A stretch of DNA of 64,000 nucleotides from Perca fluviatilis (lineage: Eukaryota > Chordata > Actinopteri > Perciformes > Percidae), in contig NC_053116.1 in NCBI RefSeq assembly GCF_010015445.1, positions 9,275,085-9,339,084 of the forward strand, in the 5' to 3' direction. This document shows, in pieces, positions 1 through 11,778 of this stretch; position 1 is the first letter of the stretch, and the number at the start of each line of letters is the position of its first letter. A model generated the notes under the pieces. That model was not told the DNA's origin and did not search any database. It was given only the letters and a program-made list of their open reading frames with translations. Made by a program: the position numbers and the translations under genes.

Positions 1-37
1 TTTTTTGGGAGATTGAGAAATCACACATGTATAAAGT

Positions 38-238
38 GGGTGCCTGGGTGGCTCGCCTGGTGGAGCGGGCACCCATGTGCAGGGGCCTAGTCCTCGACTC
101 AGCGGCTCAGGGTTCCAGTCCGACCTGCGGCCATTTGCTGCATGTCTTCCCCCCTCTCTCTCCCCTCTTTCCTGTCCATATCCGTACTGTCTATTAAGGG
201 CTAAAATGCCCAAAAAACTATCTTTAAAAAAAAATAAA
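38..238 (+). mobile_element. tRNA-derived SINE
   Basis: Starts with a tRNA-like head (GGTGGCTCGCCTGGTGG resembling an A box, GGTTCCAGTCC at 111-121 as the B box, 60-odd bases apart). A pyrimidine-rich body with CCCCCTCTCTCTCCCC and an A-rich tail at 221-235 follow. This architecture is typical of fish tRNA SINEs. The cloverleaf is degraded, so it is not a functional tRNA. Confidence 0.8.
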
Positions 239-508
239 CCAGCTACCAATTTATTAATTAATTTTATTATTTATTAATTCAGTTTATTCATCTTCTCCTT
301 CTTTGGTGGTCAGCAACAGGAGTTTTAGCGATTGTACATCCCTGCCACCTAACCATGGATGTATTTTCTTGCACCAAATGCATAACTGCAATGCATTGTG
401 GGTGATATTCACCTCTGGAGTGCCCATCGTTGTTCACTCGCTCCCTCAGCCCTCCGAGGGTTGATCTCACCAAGTTCACTTCACTTTTTCAGACAAACAA
501 AGGACACG

Positions 509-1216
509 TAAAGGAAAATTCCGGTCGATTTCAACACGTAGCTCTGTTGCTTGTAAATTTGGAGCGCTGTCAGTAGCGAGGGAAAACGAAAACAGTCGGT
601 GTTGTCTACACCGTGTTATCCTCCTGCTACAGTTTGCACCCAGGAGGCTGAAACCGGGCAAGTTTTAAACATGCTTTTAGCCTCTTAACATGTTCGAAAT
701 GTCATTTCAAGTGCCTACCCATGTGAAGTGATTCCTTCCGAGTGAACACAGTGAATCTGACTGCAGTAGATGTGAAAGAAATGCATAAAAGTTGTGCTAA
801 TTCAGCTCTGTTTAGTTCCGGTGTTGAGACGGCAAGACTTAGGGACCGTCTACAAACTACAACACCGAAAAGAGATGCAACAAAAAATATTTATTAATTT
901 AATGATTAAATAAGGTAGTGTCTCCAAACTTACCTTAATTATAACAAAAAAATAAGCATATGCCTATTTTTGAAAATATTTTTGTATCTCTTTTTGGTGT
1001 TGTAGTTTGTAGACGGTCCCAAAGCACTCGTCTTGCCGTCTCAACACCGGAACTAAACGGAGCGGCCCTGTTTCAGCCTCCTGGGTGCAAACTGTAGCAG
1101 GAGGATAACACGGTGTAGGCAACACCGATTGTTTTCGTTTTTCTCGCTACTGACAGCGCTCCAAATTTACAAACAACAGAGCCTACGTGTTGAAATCGAC
1201 CGGAATTCTCCTTTAA
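509..1216. mobile_element. Compound foldback element with nested inverted repeats
   Basis: An outer arm at 509-655 is the reverse complement (with substitutions) of 1071-1216. An inner pair at 811-885 and 975-1062 shares the segment around CCGGTGTTGAGACGGCAAGAC. About 155 bases between outer and inner arms on the left have no partner on the right. No transposase is visible, and it is probably a non-autonomous DNA transposon. Confidence 0.75.
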
Positions 1217-2694
1217 AATGGCGGCGGGGATTCCCCCCCGAGGGCAAGTGCTTAGGGGAAGTGAACAAGGGCATGTTGAAACACTGATGAAAACGCAGCC
1301 ATAGCTTCTAATGTAATGAAGCATCTTCACTTCAGTCAGGTATCCCACAGGTCGATGCCATAACGGCAGCTGCGTGCCGGTGCGAATCAAATCAAAGGAA
1401 ATCAAAGGCTTTAATTCTCACAACTGGCCTGGTTCCTTCTCTAACAATGAACGTCGGGGAGGCTGAACGTTTATCGCAGAAGAAAACCGTTGTGGTTATT
1501 TCTTTGAAAACGGGTCAATTCTTGTCTGTTCTGCTCGAAAATGCTTTCTCTAAGACAGGCGGAGAGCTAGACAGACAGACGGACACAATAACAGGAACAG
1601 CTCCCAAATACAATGCAATTCACGAGCCGCCCCAAACATTCCTGAAGAACTGAATCAACACTTTTTCACACAGTGTAAACAAAATCTGAGCATTACAAGC
1701 TTCACACATGTGGCTGTGGGTGCTCATTGCGTAGCAGTTGTATAAACAGGGCACAAGTATTGTGGCTATTCCTTCCTTGTGGCTACAAAAATGAGTCAAT
1801 AAGATTCAGATCCTACTCATGACTCATGTAACTCATCTTCATCTCTTGCTAACTGAAGCACGTAGCTGTTCTAGCTGCAAACGTTGTTTACTTATTCATG
1901 TACTGACTGACACCTGCAGGCACCCAGAGGAGAGGATTATGAGGAATTAACAACTTAAAAAAAAGAAAAACCGTCAGCTTTGTCCTTGTTGGATTCAGTC
2001 GTTGTGCTTGAGGATGTAGACGGGAAGCCACTGACACTGCGTTGAACACGCACATGAAAAATAAACAAATTTTTGAAGATAATGGCTGACACACGATAAA
2101 GCCATACAGCAAAGTCTCATCAAAGTGGATAAGAGGGATGAGGGACAGATGGGAAGGGTCATTTTTAATGAAGGACCTATACATGAGGTTCTCTAAGGCA
2201 TCAAAGACATGCTAATTCACCGTTATTATTGCTATGCCTCAAGCTTTCTATTCTAGCACAATGGTAATGGCCATTGTATGGCATTAAAAAATACAAAATC
2301 TTATTAAAATGTTATCTGTTCTAACATAACCCTTGGATGGCTGGGACATTTAAGGCGCTTACCCACTGCTAGTACCAGTTCTACCTTTTTCTACTCGACT
2401 CGACTCGCCCACGGTGACCCGTCCTCCGTTTTGCATCGCAGATTTAGTACCGGCTGGTATGACAGCAAGGCTTGTCGTCATAGCGACGTCGCAGGGAACT
2501 GCCGTGACCTAACGCGGCACGCGCACAGAACGGCGAAGGTGTGTTGGTGTCGTGGTCGCTTTCACGCCTATTAGTTCGGTAGACTCTGTGTGCTTGGGGG
2601 ATGAAGTTGCAACATTGTAGACATTTTTATATATATTTTTTTTTTGGTTCAGTTTGCGTTCACACTGCACTTTGTCAAAAAAATGTGCTTTTGT
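1217..2694. other. Intergenic, no gene recognised
   Basis: No coding signal on either strand. The stretch near 2330-2680 looks like part of a dispersed DNA element (CpG-rich CTCGACTCGACTCG and a hairpin-prone core), but no termini were found. Confidence 0.5.
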
Positions 2695-3017
2695 TGATAA
2701 CTCTGCAAACCCTTGGTGTTCTCTCAATGAGCTTCATGAGGTAGTCACCTGAAATGGTTTTCACTTCACAGGTGTGCCTTGTCAGGGTTAATTAGTGGAA
2801 TTTTTTCCCTTATTAATAAAAAAGCAAAGGGTGGCTACTTTGAAGAATCTAAAATATAAGACATGTTGTCAGTTATTTCACACTTTTTTGTCAAGTACAT
2901 AATTCCATGTGTTCATTCATAGTTTTGATGCCTTCAGTGAGAATCTACAATGTAAATAGTCATGAAAATAAAAAGGAAACGCATTTGAATGAGAAAGTGT
3001 GTCCAAACTTTTGGCCT

Positions 3018-3022
<5 letters not shown>
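2695..3022. mobile_element. Internally deleted Tc1-like transposon remnant
   Basis: 2695-2818 resembles the left flank region of a common fish Tc1 element (AGGTAGTCACCTGAAATGG, GGTGTGCCTTGTCAGGG). It jumps directly to the right-end region (GGTGGCTACTTTGAAGAAT ... TGTCCAAACTTTTGGCC). The transposase gene in between is absent and the left terminus is missing. An AT microsatellite abuts the right end. Confidence 0.75.

Positions 3023-3048
<26 letters not shown>
3022..3048. repeat. (AT)n microsatellite
   Basis: About 13 uninterrupted AT units starting at the right end of the Tc1-like remnant. Confidence 0.95.
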
Positions 3049-3306
3049 TTTATTTATTTCTTTTTTTTTTTATATAGATGATGATGATGATGGAGAAACA
3101 CCAAATGTATGGGTTTTCTCATTTTGCTTTAGTGTTTCTAATATTTCAGAAGAAGGCGACAACAGCTGACAAGCTGGGAAGAAGAAGGCTGGCTGATTAA
3201 GATATGTTGTCACACAGACGACCAGGGACCTAGAAGTTATGCATTTCAAAGTTATCATCCGTGAAAACATATACAAGTCAGAAAATTGTGTGCAAGGTTG
3301 AGGCCC

Positions 3307-4452
3307 TGTTTACACGACAACGCTTGCGGGTGAAAATGACAAAATATTTTTTTCGTTTAGACGTCCCCCTCCAGAGTGGAAATCTTAAAAACGCTCCACC
3401 GTCGCGTTCCCCGTCTAAAGGGTAAAAAACGCAAAAGTCTGCTCCGATCTGCTCACGGTGGCTCTCGTCGCGTACACGTTTACGTCACAGGCACGCACCA
3501 CTGCAGGATTATTACAACAAACATGTCGGATTATTTCCATACGTTCAATTCAATTCAAAGAACTTTATTTATCCGTTAGGAACTTCATTTGTGTTGAGCA
3601 TCAGTGCATGTACAGTACCACGAACACAGCATAATCTAACACACACACACGCACACACACACACGGTTCCATGTAGACAAATAGTAAATAGTTACCAATA
3701 AATAGTAACATAAATAGTAACCAAAGCTTGCAAAGTACAATAGATAAATACATAATAAATAAACATTAAGCATTAAAAAACATTTACATAAATGACATTA
3801 CAAAAAGTTAAAATAGTAAATGTGTCAATCATTCATATTTCTGATAGTTGTAGGCACAAAACTTGTCATGGCTCTCTTGGTCCTGAACATAAACGTTGGA
3901 CCTTCAAGTTGCCCTAGCAGCTCGGATAAACATACAAGAGTCTTTTCAGCAGCTGTACGAAATATTATACATAGTCCACGCCCTGTTGTGCCTTCGTGGC
4001 TTTGTAATCTAAGGTTGTTTGGAGCAATAACTCCACCTCCTCGTCTGTCCAGACAAAATTGACAGCTTTTGTTGTTCGCGTCGCCATGTTTTGGTTTTGC
4101 TCTACTAGGGAGAGGAGAGAAGTAGAAGGAAGGTTTCACACGACTTGGTGGTGGTGTGTGGCAGTGCTTCACACTACCACCACGCCGCCTGGTGTGCATA
4201 CTACATCGAATTTCACACACTTTTGCGTCACCATATGCACGCAGATTTCCCCCCCTAAATCGTCCAAACGCGGAATAAAAAATGAGAATGCAACGCCACT
4301 TTTGCGTTTTCTCTCAGATTTATGCCTTAATGTTCGTATTTCAAACTGTATCTTCACAAGAGAAAATGATTCGTGAATGATGATGAACTGATGAGTTTGG
4401 CAAACGTAACGCTATCTTAACGCAAGTATGGCTGGAGATGCTCGAGTGTAAA
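3307..4452. mobile_element. Putative DNA transposon interrupted by other repeat sequence
   Basis: Left end TGTTTACACGACAACGC and right end ...CGAGTGTAAAC are roughly inverted. A segment near 3546-4050 begins TTCAATTCAATTCAA, looks like a retroelement tail and has an AC run at 3639-3664. The overlapping open frames are antisense shadows of one another without domains. Boundaries are approximate. Confidence 0.4.
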
Positions 4453-5019
4453 CTTCCCCAAACCACATAAAGAGCAGGACAGAGCTGATAACGTTACTAA
4501 TACTCATTACTATCAGCTAGCTAGTATATCAAGAATATTCAGCTAATGATATGCTGCTTGGCTGTGGAATTAATGCTCAGTTACTACTGTAGGTAGCAGT
4601 GCATGCTGAAGTTTGAAGCTTATTTTAGAAAAGTTAAAGTGTTAATCTATTCCTTTCACGATACAGCCATTGCACTTCTAAACAAATGACAATGATAGAT
4701 GATTGAATTAGAAGTTCAGAAATTTTGGAGTTATGCTCCGATCCGAAAATCTACTTTAAAGTAGTTTATTTATGTTCTTTTTCCGTTATAACTGACTGTC
4801 AAACTGGATAATAAAAGAAAGTTCTGTGGCGTTCGTTGTTTGTGTTTGTTCATGTTTCACAAAGAGTTTAACCTGAGCCAGACCGACAACAAAGATATAA
4901 ATCATATCCCATCCATACAGTATATCATACAGGGATAGTAGGATGCAGTTGTTAAAACATAACACAACGTATGACAACAACAACAACATGACAACAACAA
5001 CAACAAGTCCATACATACC

Positions 5020-5600
5020 CTTCTCATCTCTGTGCGTGCTGTAACGCTGTCTGACGGCTCCAGCATTAGCTTAGCCCAGCACAGATCCTGCAGGTAACTG
5101 GTTCCAACTAGCCTACTGCTCCCAATTAGAAAGTGACAAAAGCTAACCATGTTCCTATTTCCATGTTATGATTGTAGAGTCATAGCGTGTATAAAAAACA
5201 CGAACATGAGACACAGCCATCTTCTAACCGTAAACAAACCGGGAACTATATTGTCAGACAGGCTTGCTGCGAGCGTATCACTCCGCCCAAGTACTATATT
5301 CTTCCGCCTGAGAATATAGTTCCCGGTTTGTTTACGGTTAGAAGACGGCTGTGTCTCATGTTACGTTGTTTTTTGTACACGCTGTGACTCTACAAATCAC
5401 AACATGTAAATAGGAACATGTTGGCGTTATTTTGTCACTTATTTGGAGCAGTAGGATTACTGGAACCAGTCACCTGCCTGTTCTGTGATGGGCTGATGCC
5501 GCTGCAGACGTCAGACAGCTTTACAGCACGCACTTGTCTAACTCTGGGGGTTACGGTGAATAAGCTAAATTCCCAATAAGTCGGCGTGTTCCTTTAATGT
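5020..5600. mobile_element. Long foldback (MITE-like) element
   Basis: Left arm about 5030-5255 and right arm about 5318-5535 are reverse complements with scattered differences. They share GTAAACAAACCGGGAACTAT near the centre. The spacer is only about 60 bases. The right end GCGTGTTCCTTTAA extends further than the left, which looks truncated. Confidence 0.8.
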
Positions 5601-7300
5601 TTTAATTAGTTTTTATGTCGTGTGAATCTGTTTGTCTGTGATGTCTTGTCTTAACTGGAATGCTGAAATGGAATCTCAAAAGACCCCCCCCCTCAACCCC
5701 CATCCAAACTCTATAGATACAGAGTATAGTATAGCTCTTCTCAGAGCCCTGTGTGCATTGTTTCAGTGAAGGAATCCAGACCTTTAACAGGCCCTAGTTG
5801 TTGGACAATAGCTGTTCAGGGACGAGGTTTAGCACAAAAAGTGCTTCGCAAAAGTCTGCCTTTTTACTTTAGTGCTATTTAAATAAAATAAGATTACCTT
5901 GCAGCTTACATGAAGGTTTTAGATAAACGTGACTTTTGTAAAGCTATGACAGCAGAGCTACAGGACTGATACATAATGCAGAATCCACTGTGCAAATCCA
6001 AAATGTAATACAGCACATTCTCATGCATGTGTTTTTTTTTTTTTAAACCACAGGTATTGTAGACTAGACACATCACCACACAGGAATGGAATGTCTTTTG
6101 TTATGTTTAGAATGCTCATGTTTTGTTTTACTTTGATTAATGTTGAGATATAGTTCAGTTTAGGGGTTATGTGTCCCGTCGGATGCAATCAAAGTGAACC
6201 GTGCGCTGCATATCTCTAACCAAGTCCTGGAAACAATCTGCGTAAAGTGCTACACTGTTTGGAGACAATATATTCAATCACACCTCGATGTTGTCCTCTG
6301 AAATGCCGCTAGAAAGGTCAGATTTAAGTTTGAAATTCAACAAAGCCCACCTGCCACCACATAGCTTCGAGGACGGTAGGAACTCATGTCACTAAAATCC
6401 GCTTTTCTTCCCACGGCTACGAGACCGTAAAATCACAGAGTGTAAAGTTCTCAGGATGACCTTCCGCTTGCTGTCTAATGAAATTCATGTAAAGTCGAGA
6501 GCGATGCAGTTTACTTAAAATGACTTTCTTATCTTGTAAACAGTCAATCTGACGGCATGGACACACCCGCAGCGAACAAATCAAGCTGCAGTGGCAGATA
6601 ATCTCCCAGCAAACGATTTTAGGCTCAGATTCATTAACAGAGGGTATTATTGCTTTTTCCAGACATAACACAAATATCAGAGAGCAGGATTTAACACATT
6701 TACCGCCACTTTAATTCCAAAGAAATACAACATGATTGATAAAAGGCCATTAGAAACCTCTGTTTATCCATTAATGGCACCATGTAACAATTACTAATGA
6801 CACGGATTGTCTTATTTTACTCAAAATGTTTGACACGTTTGTTATTCATGGAAGCGTAGCACCACAGTATGTCTTGCACCAATCCACATGACTGGTTGGC
6901 TTATTGAGTTATAACCACGTTGTGATATAGAGAGATAGTTGTATGTAGTTATTATTTCTGAACCATTTGTAAAGACCAAAAGCGTAACATTTAAAGTGGT
7001 GATACAATTTCATGGATAACCGCCAGCTAGCTGTTACATCATCAGTTCAGCCTGTTTGCTCTGACTTTTAATGGTTAGGGCTGGTTTTTGTGTGTAACAA
7101 ATGCCAAAAAATATGCTTTTGATCATTTTCATCGAAAATGATCATCGTACTTTCAAGAAGTCAACGTTCACATCATCTGAGAATCACAACACACAACTGT
7201 AAACATTTAATGTTGACTTTATATTTACACCTGTGCATTTGAAATTCTTTTCTCTCCAGGACAAAGAGGAACAATTCAACTCATGAGCAATTGGTTCATA
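5601..7300. other. Intergenic, no gene recognised
   Basis: No coding or repeat signature recognised. 6170-6700 is non-repetitive with balanced composition. The open frame there on the minus strand (6417-6671) has no domain. Confidence 0.5.
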
Positions 7301-7302
7301 CT

Positions 7303-8533
7303 TAAAGGGATAGTTTGGATGTTTTCAAGTGGGGTTGTATGAGGCACTTATCCACAGTCAGTGTATATCCTACAGTAGATGGCGGTCAGCACGCCCCCAG
7401 TTTGGAGAAGCAGACCTGAAGTCCTGGCACGAAAGCTAAGAAATGTACTGCTGTGGACGAGGTCAGCTGCTAAGCGTATTTTAGACACTAAAAAAAAATG
7501 ACCACCAAAAAAAAAAAAATAAGCAATATCAGTTTAAGTGTATGCTATATTTAGAATATTTTCAACACTTAACCTTTCCGACAGACAGTCCTGTTTGAAG
7601 CCGCTCTATTACGCTTTCCTCAAAGCCACCAGAATGCATCGACAAACAGGAATTTTACCTCACAGAACACCGGAGTTTGCTGGTCTACCGCTGCCTCGGT
7701 CGGTTAGTCAGTTTGCGTGACTTTGGTGTTTTTCAAGGGTTAGGAACTGAAAAACTAACTGATTGAGGCAGCGGTAGACCAGCAACTCCGGTGTTCTGCG
7801 AGGTAAAACGACCGTATTTGTCAATGGACTGTGGTGGCTTTGACTAGAGCATAGACAACGGCTTCAGTTCCCCTCGCATAAACTTGAACAGGGCTGTTGG
7901 ACAGCAAGGTAAAGCTGTGAAAATATTCCAACTATAGTGTGCACTTAAACTGATATTGCTTTTTTTTTAGGTGGTCCTTTTTATAAATATGTTCAGCTGT
8001 TGCCCCATCCACAACCGACAACCGACCGCCATCTAGGTACAGTGTTTCCTCTAGGTTGATTTTGTAGTGGCGGCCCACCATGGCAAAATTTCTGCCACCA
8101 CGGTATCAGAAATAGGGCTGTACAAAAAATGTAGTCGCAATTGCCTTTTAAATGATCTTATGACATAATGCATCCGTGTCATTAGTTGGCTGCCGCTCAC
8201 ATTGCAATTTAACAACAAGTAGAACTATCAGAGGTTATCGGGCCCGTCCATTTTAACTCCACATACTGTTGTGTTGATGTAGTTTATTGTCACAACGTTC
8301 GCTTTCTTCCGAGTCGACTATTAAACGAACAGCTCCTCCAAAAACGTCACCGCGGTGGGTCCGTTCTAAGTGTAGGCCTGTAGTAGATGTTAAGGTGAAT
8401 AAATATATTTGTTTTTCGGACAGACCTGCCCCCACTGCTAAAAGAAATCCTAAAGGAAACACTGAGGTAACACACTGACCATGGATAAATACCTCATACT
8501 GTCCAACCACACTTCAAAAACGAACTATCCCTT
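7303..8533. mobile_element. Foldback element, interrupted by a second transposon
   Basis: Termini AAAGGGATAGTTTGGATG (left) and the reverse complement of CGAACTATCCCTTT (right). Arms meet near 7730, with mirrored segments such as GGTCTACCGCTGCCTC on the left and GAGGCAGCGGTAGACC on the right. The right arm is broken at 8040 by another element and resumes at 8470 with TGGATAAATACCTCATAC. Confidence 0.8.
8040..8464. mobile_element. 425-bp hAT-like non-autonomous element with 5-bp TSD
   Basis: Terminal inverted repeats CAGTGTTTCCT and AGGAAACACTG. The flanking direct repeat AGGTA occurs at 8035-8039 and 8465-8469. It sits inside the right arm of the 7303-8533 foldback element. Removing it and one AGGTA restores the arm. 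The superfamily is inferred from TIR type and TSD length only. Confidence 0.85.
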
Positions 8534-9712
8534 TTGTGCTAATCAGATGTATTTAGTGTAGACATACTGTATAGTGCACTGTTTCAGTTCCCACAAAGGC
8601 TGAGCTTGAGCACTCACACAGTAAATTCAATTCAATGCATTGATTTAAGACATTTCTCGGAGCCTCACCTCCACTCATCTCTGGTTGATTTGAAAGGAGA
8701 CATCAATCAAAGAGCCAAAAGAGAAAATCCATTTCTTAGGTAGGAGTGCTAATATCCAAATTAAAGACACAAAACGGACGAGATTATATAATATTAGGCT
8801 ATGAATGCAAAGAGGCTTAAAGTAGGACCTGCAAAGAAAAAGAAAAAATGTAACCCATTTGCGCCATATTGGAGACAAGAAATGGTATGGTGTTAAAATG
8901 TCTGAAAAACAGACAGGTGCATGCAAATGCAAACCAAGAGACTGATATTTTCTCCCAAATGAGAGCGATGGCTTGTCAAAAGAATCCGCTGCACCGTCTG
9001 AATCCTCCACTATCCCAAAGAGCTTTCACAGATTCTGTTACCTGTTACACAATGTACATGAAATCGATTTTTTTTTTTTTTCATTTACATTTCAAGTCTG
9101 AAACATTACACACACATAAGACAAAGAAGAAGAAGAAAAGACAAAAAACGTGTGCCTTCATTGCAGCAAATGTGAAGTGACAATAAATAATATGCTGCTG
9201 GAAAATATGAGTTCTATAATCAGACATGTATTAGAATTTCAGAAGTCTTTTTCTGTTGGGGACTAAATAGATTATACATACAACATACTGTAATCCTGCA
9301 TGTAAATATAATGCTAATAATCACATACTGATACTATGGAGGCTGGAGTGTGCTATATTACCTATTTTTTTATTTATTGAAATGATACAATTACATTTAA
9401 AACTGGTTTTTAGTTTTTGAATGACCCTTAATAATATTATTGGTTCATCTTGAAAATGATTCACAAAATGTTTAATTTGAGATGTTTTTATTTACTGATG
9501 TGTGTTCTTGTCATATTCATTTGCACAGCAGGAGCTCTGATTTGCCAACAAAATAAAAGAAAGATGACTGAAAAAAACTCCTTTGGAAGAACCACTTTAT
9601 AGAAATCATGTTTATTCATCGTTTATCGCCAGAATTTTTCAATACATTAATTATTTGGAACATTTAATGATCACATTGAAACCTTTTAACCCATAGATTT
9701 ACATTTGCATCC
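8534..9712. other. Intergenic, no gene recognised
   Basis: AT-rich sequence without coding signal. The opposite-strand open frames at 8675-9180 overlap each other and have no domain. Confidence 0.5.
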
Positions 9713-10076
9713 TTTAAAGGGGCTCTAAGCGACGTTGGGTGATGTCACTTCTTGTTGACGTTCAAAGTATTGTCAAACAAAACGGAGGCTAGCTCGCCCC
9801 TCCCCCTCCCTTCCGTGGTTCCGCGCACTAATTCCCACCCCAAAATCCTTCTTGTCGGTTATTGGCTGGAACTCTGTTTGTTATGTTTGGTGGTGCAGGT
9901 TGGCGCAATGTGTTTTTGTTGCCGTTTGTGGAGCCTGGGCTGTCTACATAGACCGCGTTTTTTTACAGTGTGTTCAGGGGACAGGCAGCTAGCAGATAGT
10001 GAGGAGATGTTTGCTGTATGTGACAAAAAAATGTTGTAGCCTAAAAAATGCGTGACCTCGCTTAGAGCACCTTTAA
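9713..10076. mobile_element. MITE with TTTAAAGG termini
   Basis: Left terminus TTTAAAGGGGCTCTAAGCGA and right terminus TCGCTTAGAGCACCTTTAAA are inverted repeats about 364 bases apart. The open frame inside (9752-10039) has no recognisable product. Confidence 0.8.
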
Positions 10077-11778
10077 ATGAAAAACGAAGCGATTATATTT
10101 CCCTGTAACTGGGATCATTTCAGCTGCACAGTCCAGCTTCCACGGTCATTATAAGCCAAACAATGTGACTCAAAACGTAAAGTAAGGTAGACCCAGAACA
10201 TACACGTTGTTTTAGTTCTAGCAAAAATAAATTTAGTGTCATAAAAAATAGCAGGGTGATTGAAGAAATACCACTCTCTCAGCTCTGTCAGCGAATGTTT
10301 GCACTATTAATATCAGAGTAAATTCAGCCCTGTTTCCTTGAGCAATTGTTGGTATGAAGTGTGACACAACTGTAGCTGTAAATCTTCAGGAGGCTTTTTG
10401 GAGCTGCACATTGCTGTCATTGCTTCGCTTCTTCATTCACATCGGAAAAATGAGAAAAAAAAATCACATCAAACGTTTTCCCGGCTACAAAAAAAAAAAA
10501 AAACTGCCAATGATGCCAAAGGCAACTTATCAGTCACTGACAAAAAATATGCCAGCAAACATAGCAACATAAATTTGATCAGCGGAAAGTGAACACCCTA
10601 AAACACTTCAGAGAGGTTCAACCTGATGAGGGTGCAGATTGTTACTCCAGTGTGAAATAATGATTTTAAACAAGCTCTCCAGAAAAAAAGCCTCCGCAAG
10701 CTTTTAGGTTGATTTTAACAATGCAGCTGCACACTGCACCAGCAGCACACACTGCAGTAAGGCAGACAATACCTCTGCTGTAGACATGAAGGGGGAGCCG
10801 TCACATTATGGTAAGCGCACATGGAGCTCAAGAGCAACAATTAGGGAGTTTATGAATTCATCAGTTATCCCACGCTGCCCGGTGGAAGCTGTCATGCTCA
10901 CCAACATTGACAGGAATCTGTTTATTACCTTAACTAATTAAGGTTCTCAGACATCCATTAAACTTAATTAAGGCCCATAAACCACAAGTTGACTTGTGCA
11001 AGGTCTGTTACATATTTAAACACAGGTAGAAAGGACATTTATATACAATAATTCCTCTACAGCAAATACATTTTGGGAGAAAAGTAATGCTGCCTGAGTT
11101 GTGTTTTTTTTTAATCAATGCAACGAGAAAACCTCTGAATGGAAGTCACAAAATGTTCAATGGCAACGTATTTTATGTTTTCCCTAATATATCAACTTGC
11201 AACTAAAGCATTATGAACAATTTGTATGGTTATGATTAGGCACTCTCAGCACTTGGTTAACGTCAGGGAAAGGGTCGAAGATTGTGGTTAAATATTGAAA
11301 AAGGCAAATAACTTGAAACCTGAAATAACCGGGGCGGGGGGGAAGGGGATGTTGGGGGCAGCAGAAACAAGCTGTAAATGCTGGCATATTATCACATTTG
11401 AAGCTTATATGGCTAATTTTTTGTAGCAAGAAGTTGCCCATTTACACACAAGCAGATACTAAGCAACATTAGCATGTATTCTGAGTCGTGTTTGTGTCCC
11501 CTGATGAATGTATGTCCAATGTATTTTGTTCTGTTAGTCTCATTTTAGCTGTGTTTAGGCCTCCGCTAACTCCTGAGGGGAAATATCTGGCTCTTTACCT
11601 GCTAAATGCTCCACTACGTTGGGTAGCTGGGAAAGTAGCGTCACTGAGCTTATCAGCTGCCTGCTGAAGCTGAAAACCAACGCCAGTGAGAGCAGTAAGA
11701 GTTAACCAAAACATGAAAGTTGTGGGCCATAAGACCAGAACAATGAGCTCAAAAAACAAATAAAAGCTTCATAGATCT
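10077..11778. other. Intergenic, no gene recognised
   Basis: Low-complexity A-runs near 10450-10500. 10830-11000 is unique-looking and contains several TAATTA/TTAATTAA homeodomain-type cores, compatible with a conserved non-coding element, though conservation cannot be assessed here. Confidence 0.4.

Noticed and set aside
38..121. tRNA gene
   Set aside because: A and B box-like motifs are present, but the stems are degraded and a SINE body with an A-rich tail follows. It is a SINE head.
3825..4376. Overlapping 105-131-codon frames on both strands
   Set aside because: They lie in repeat-derived DNA and are antisense shadows of each other. No domain.
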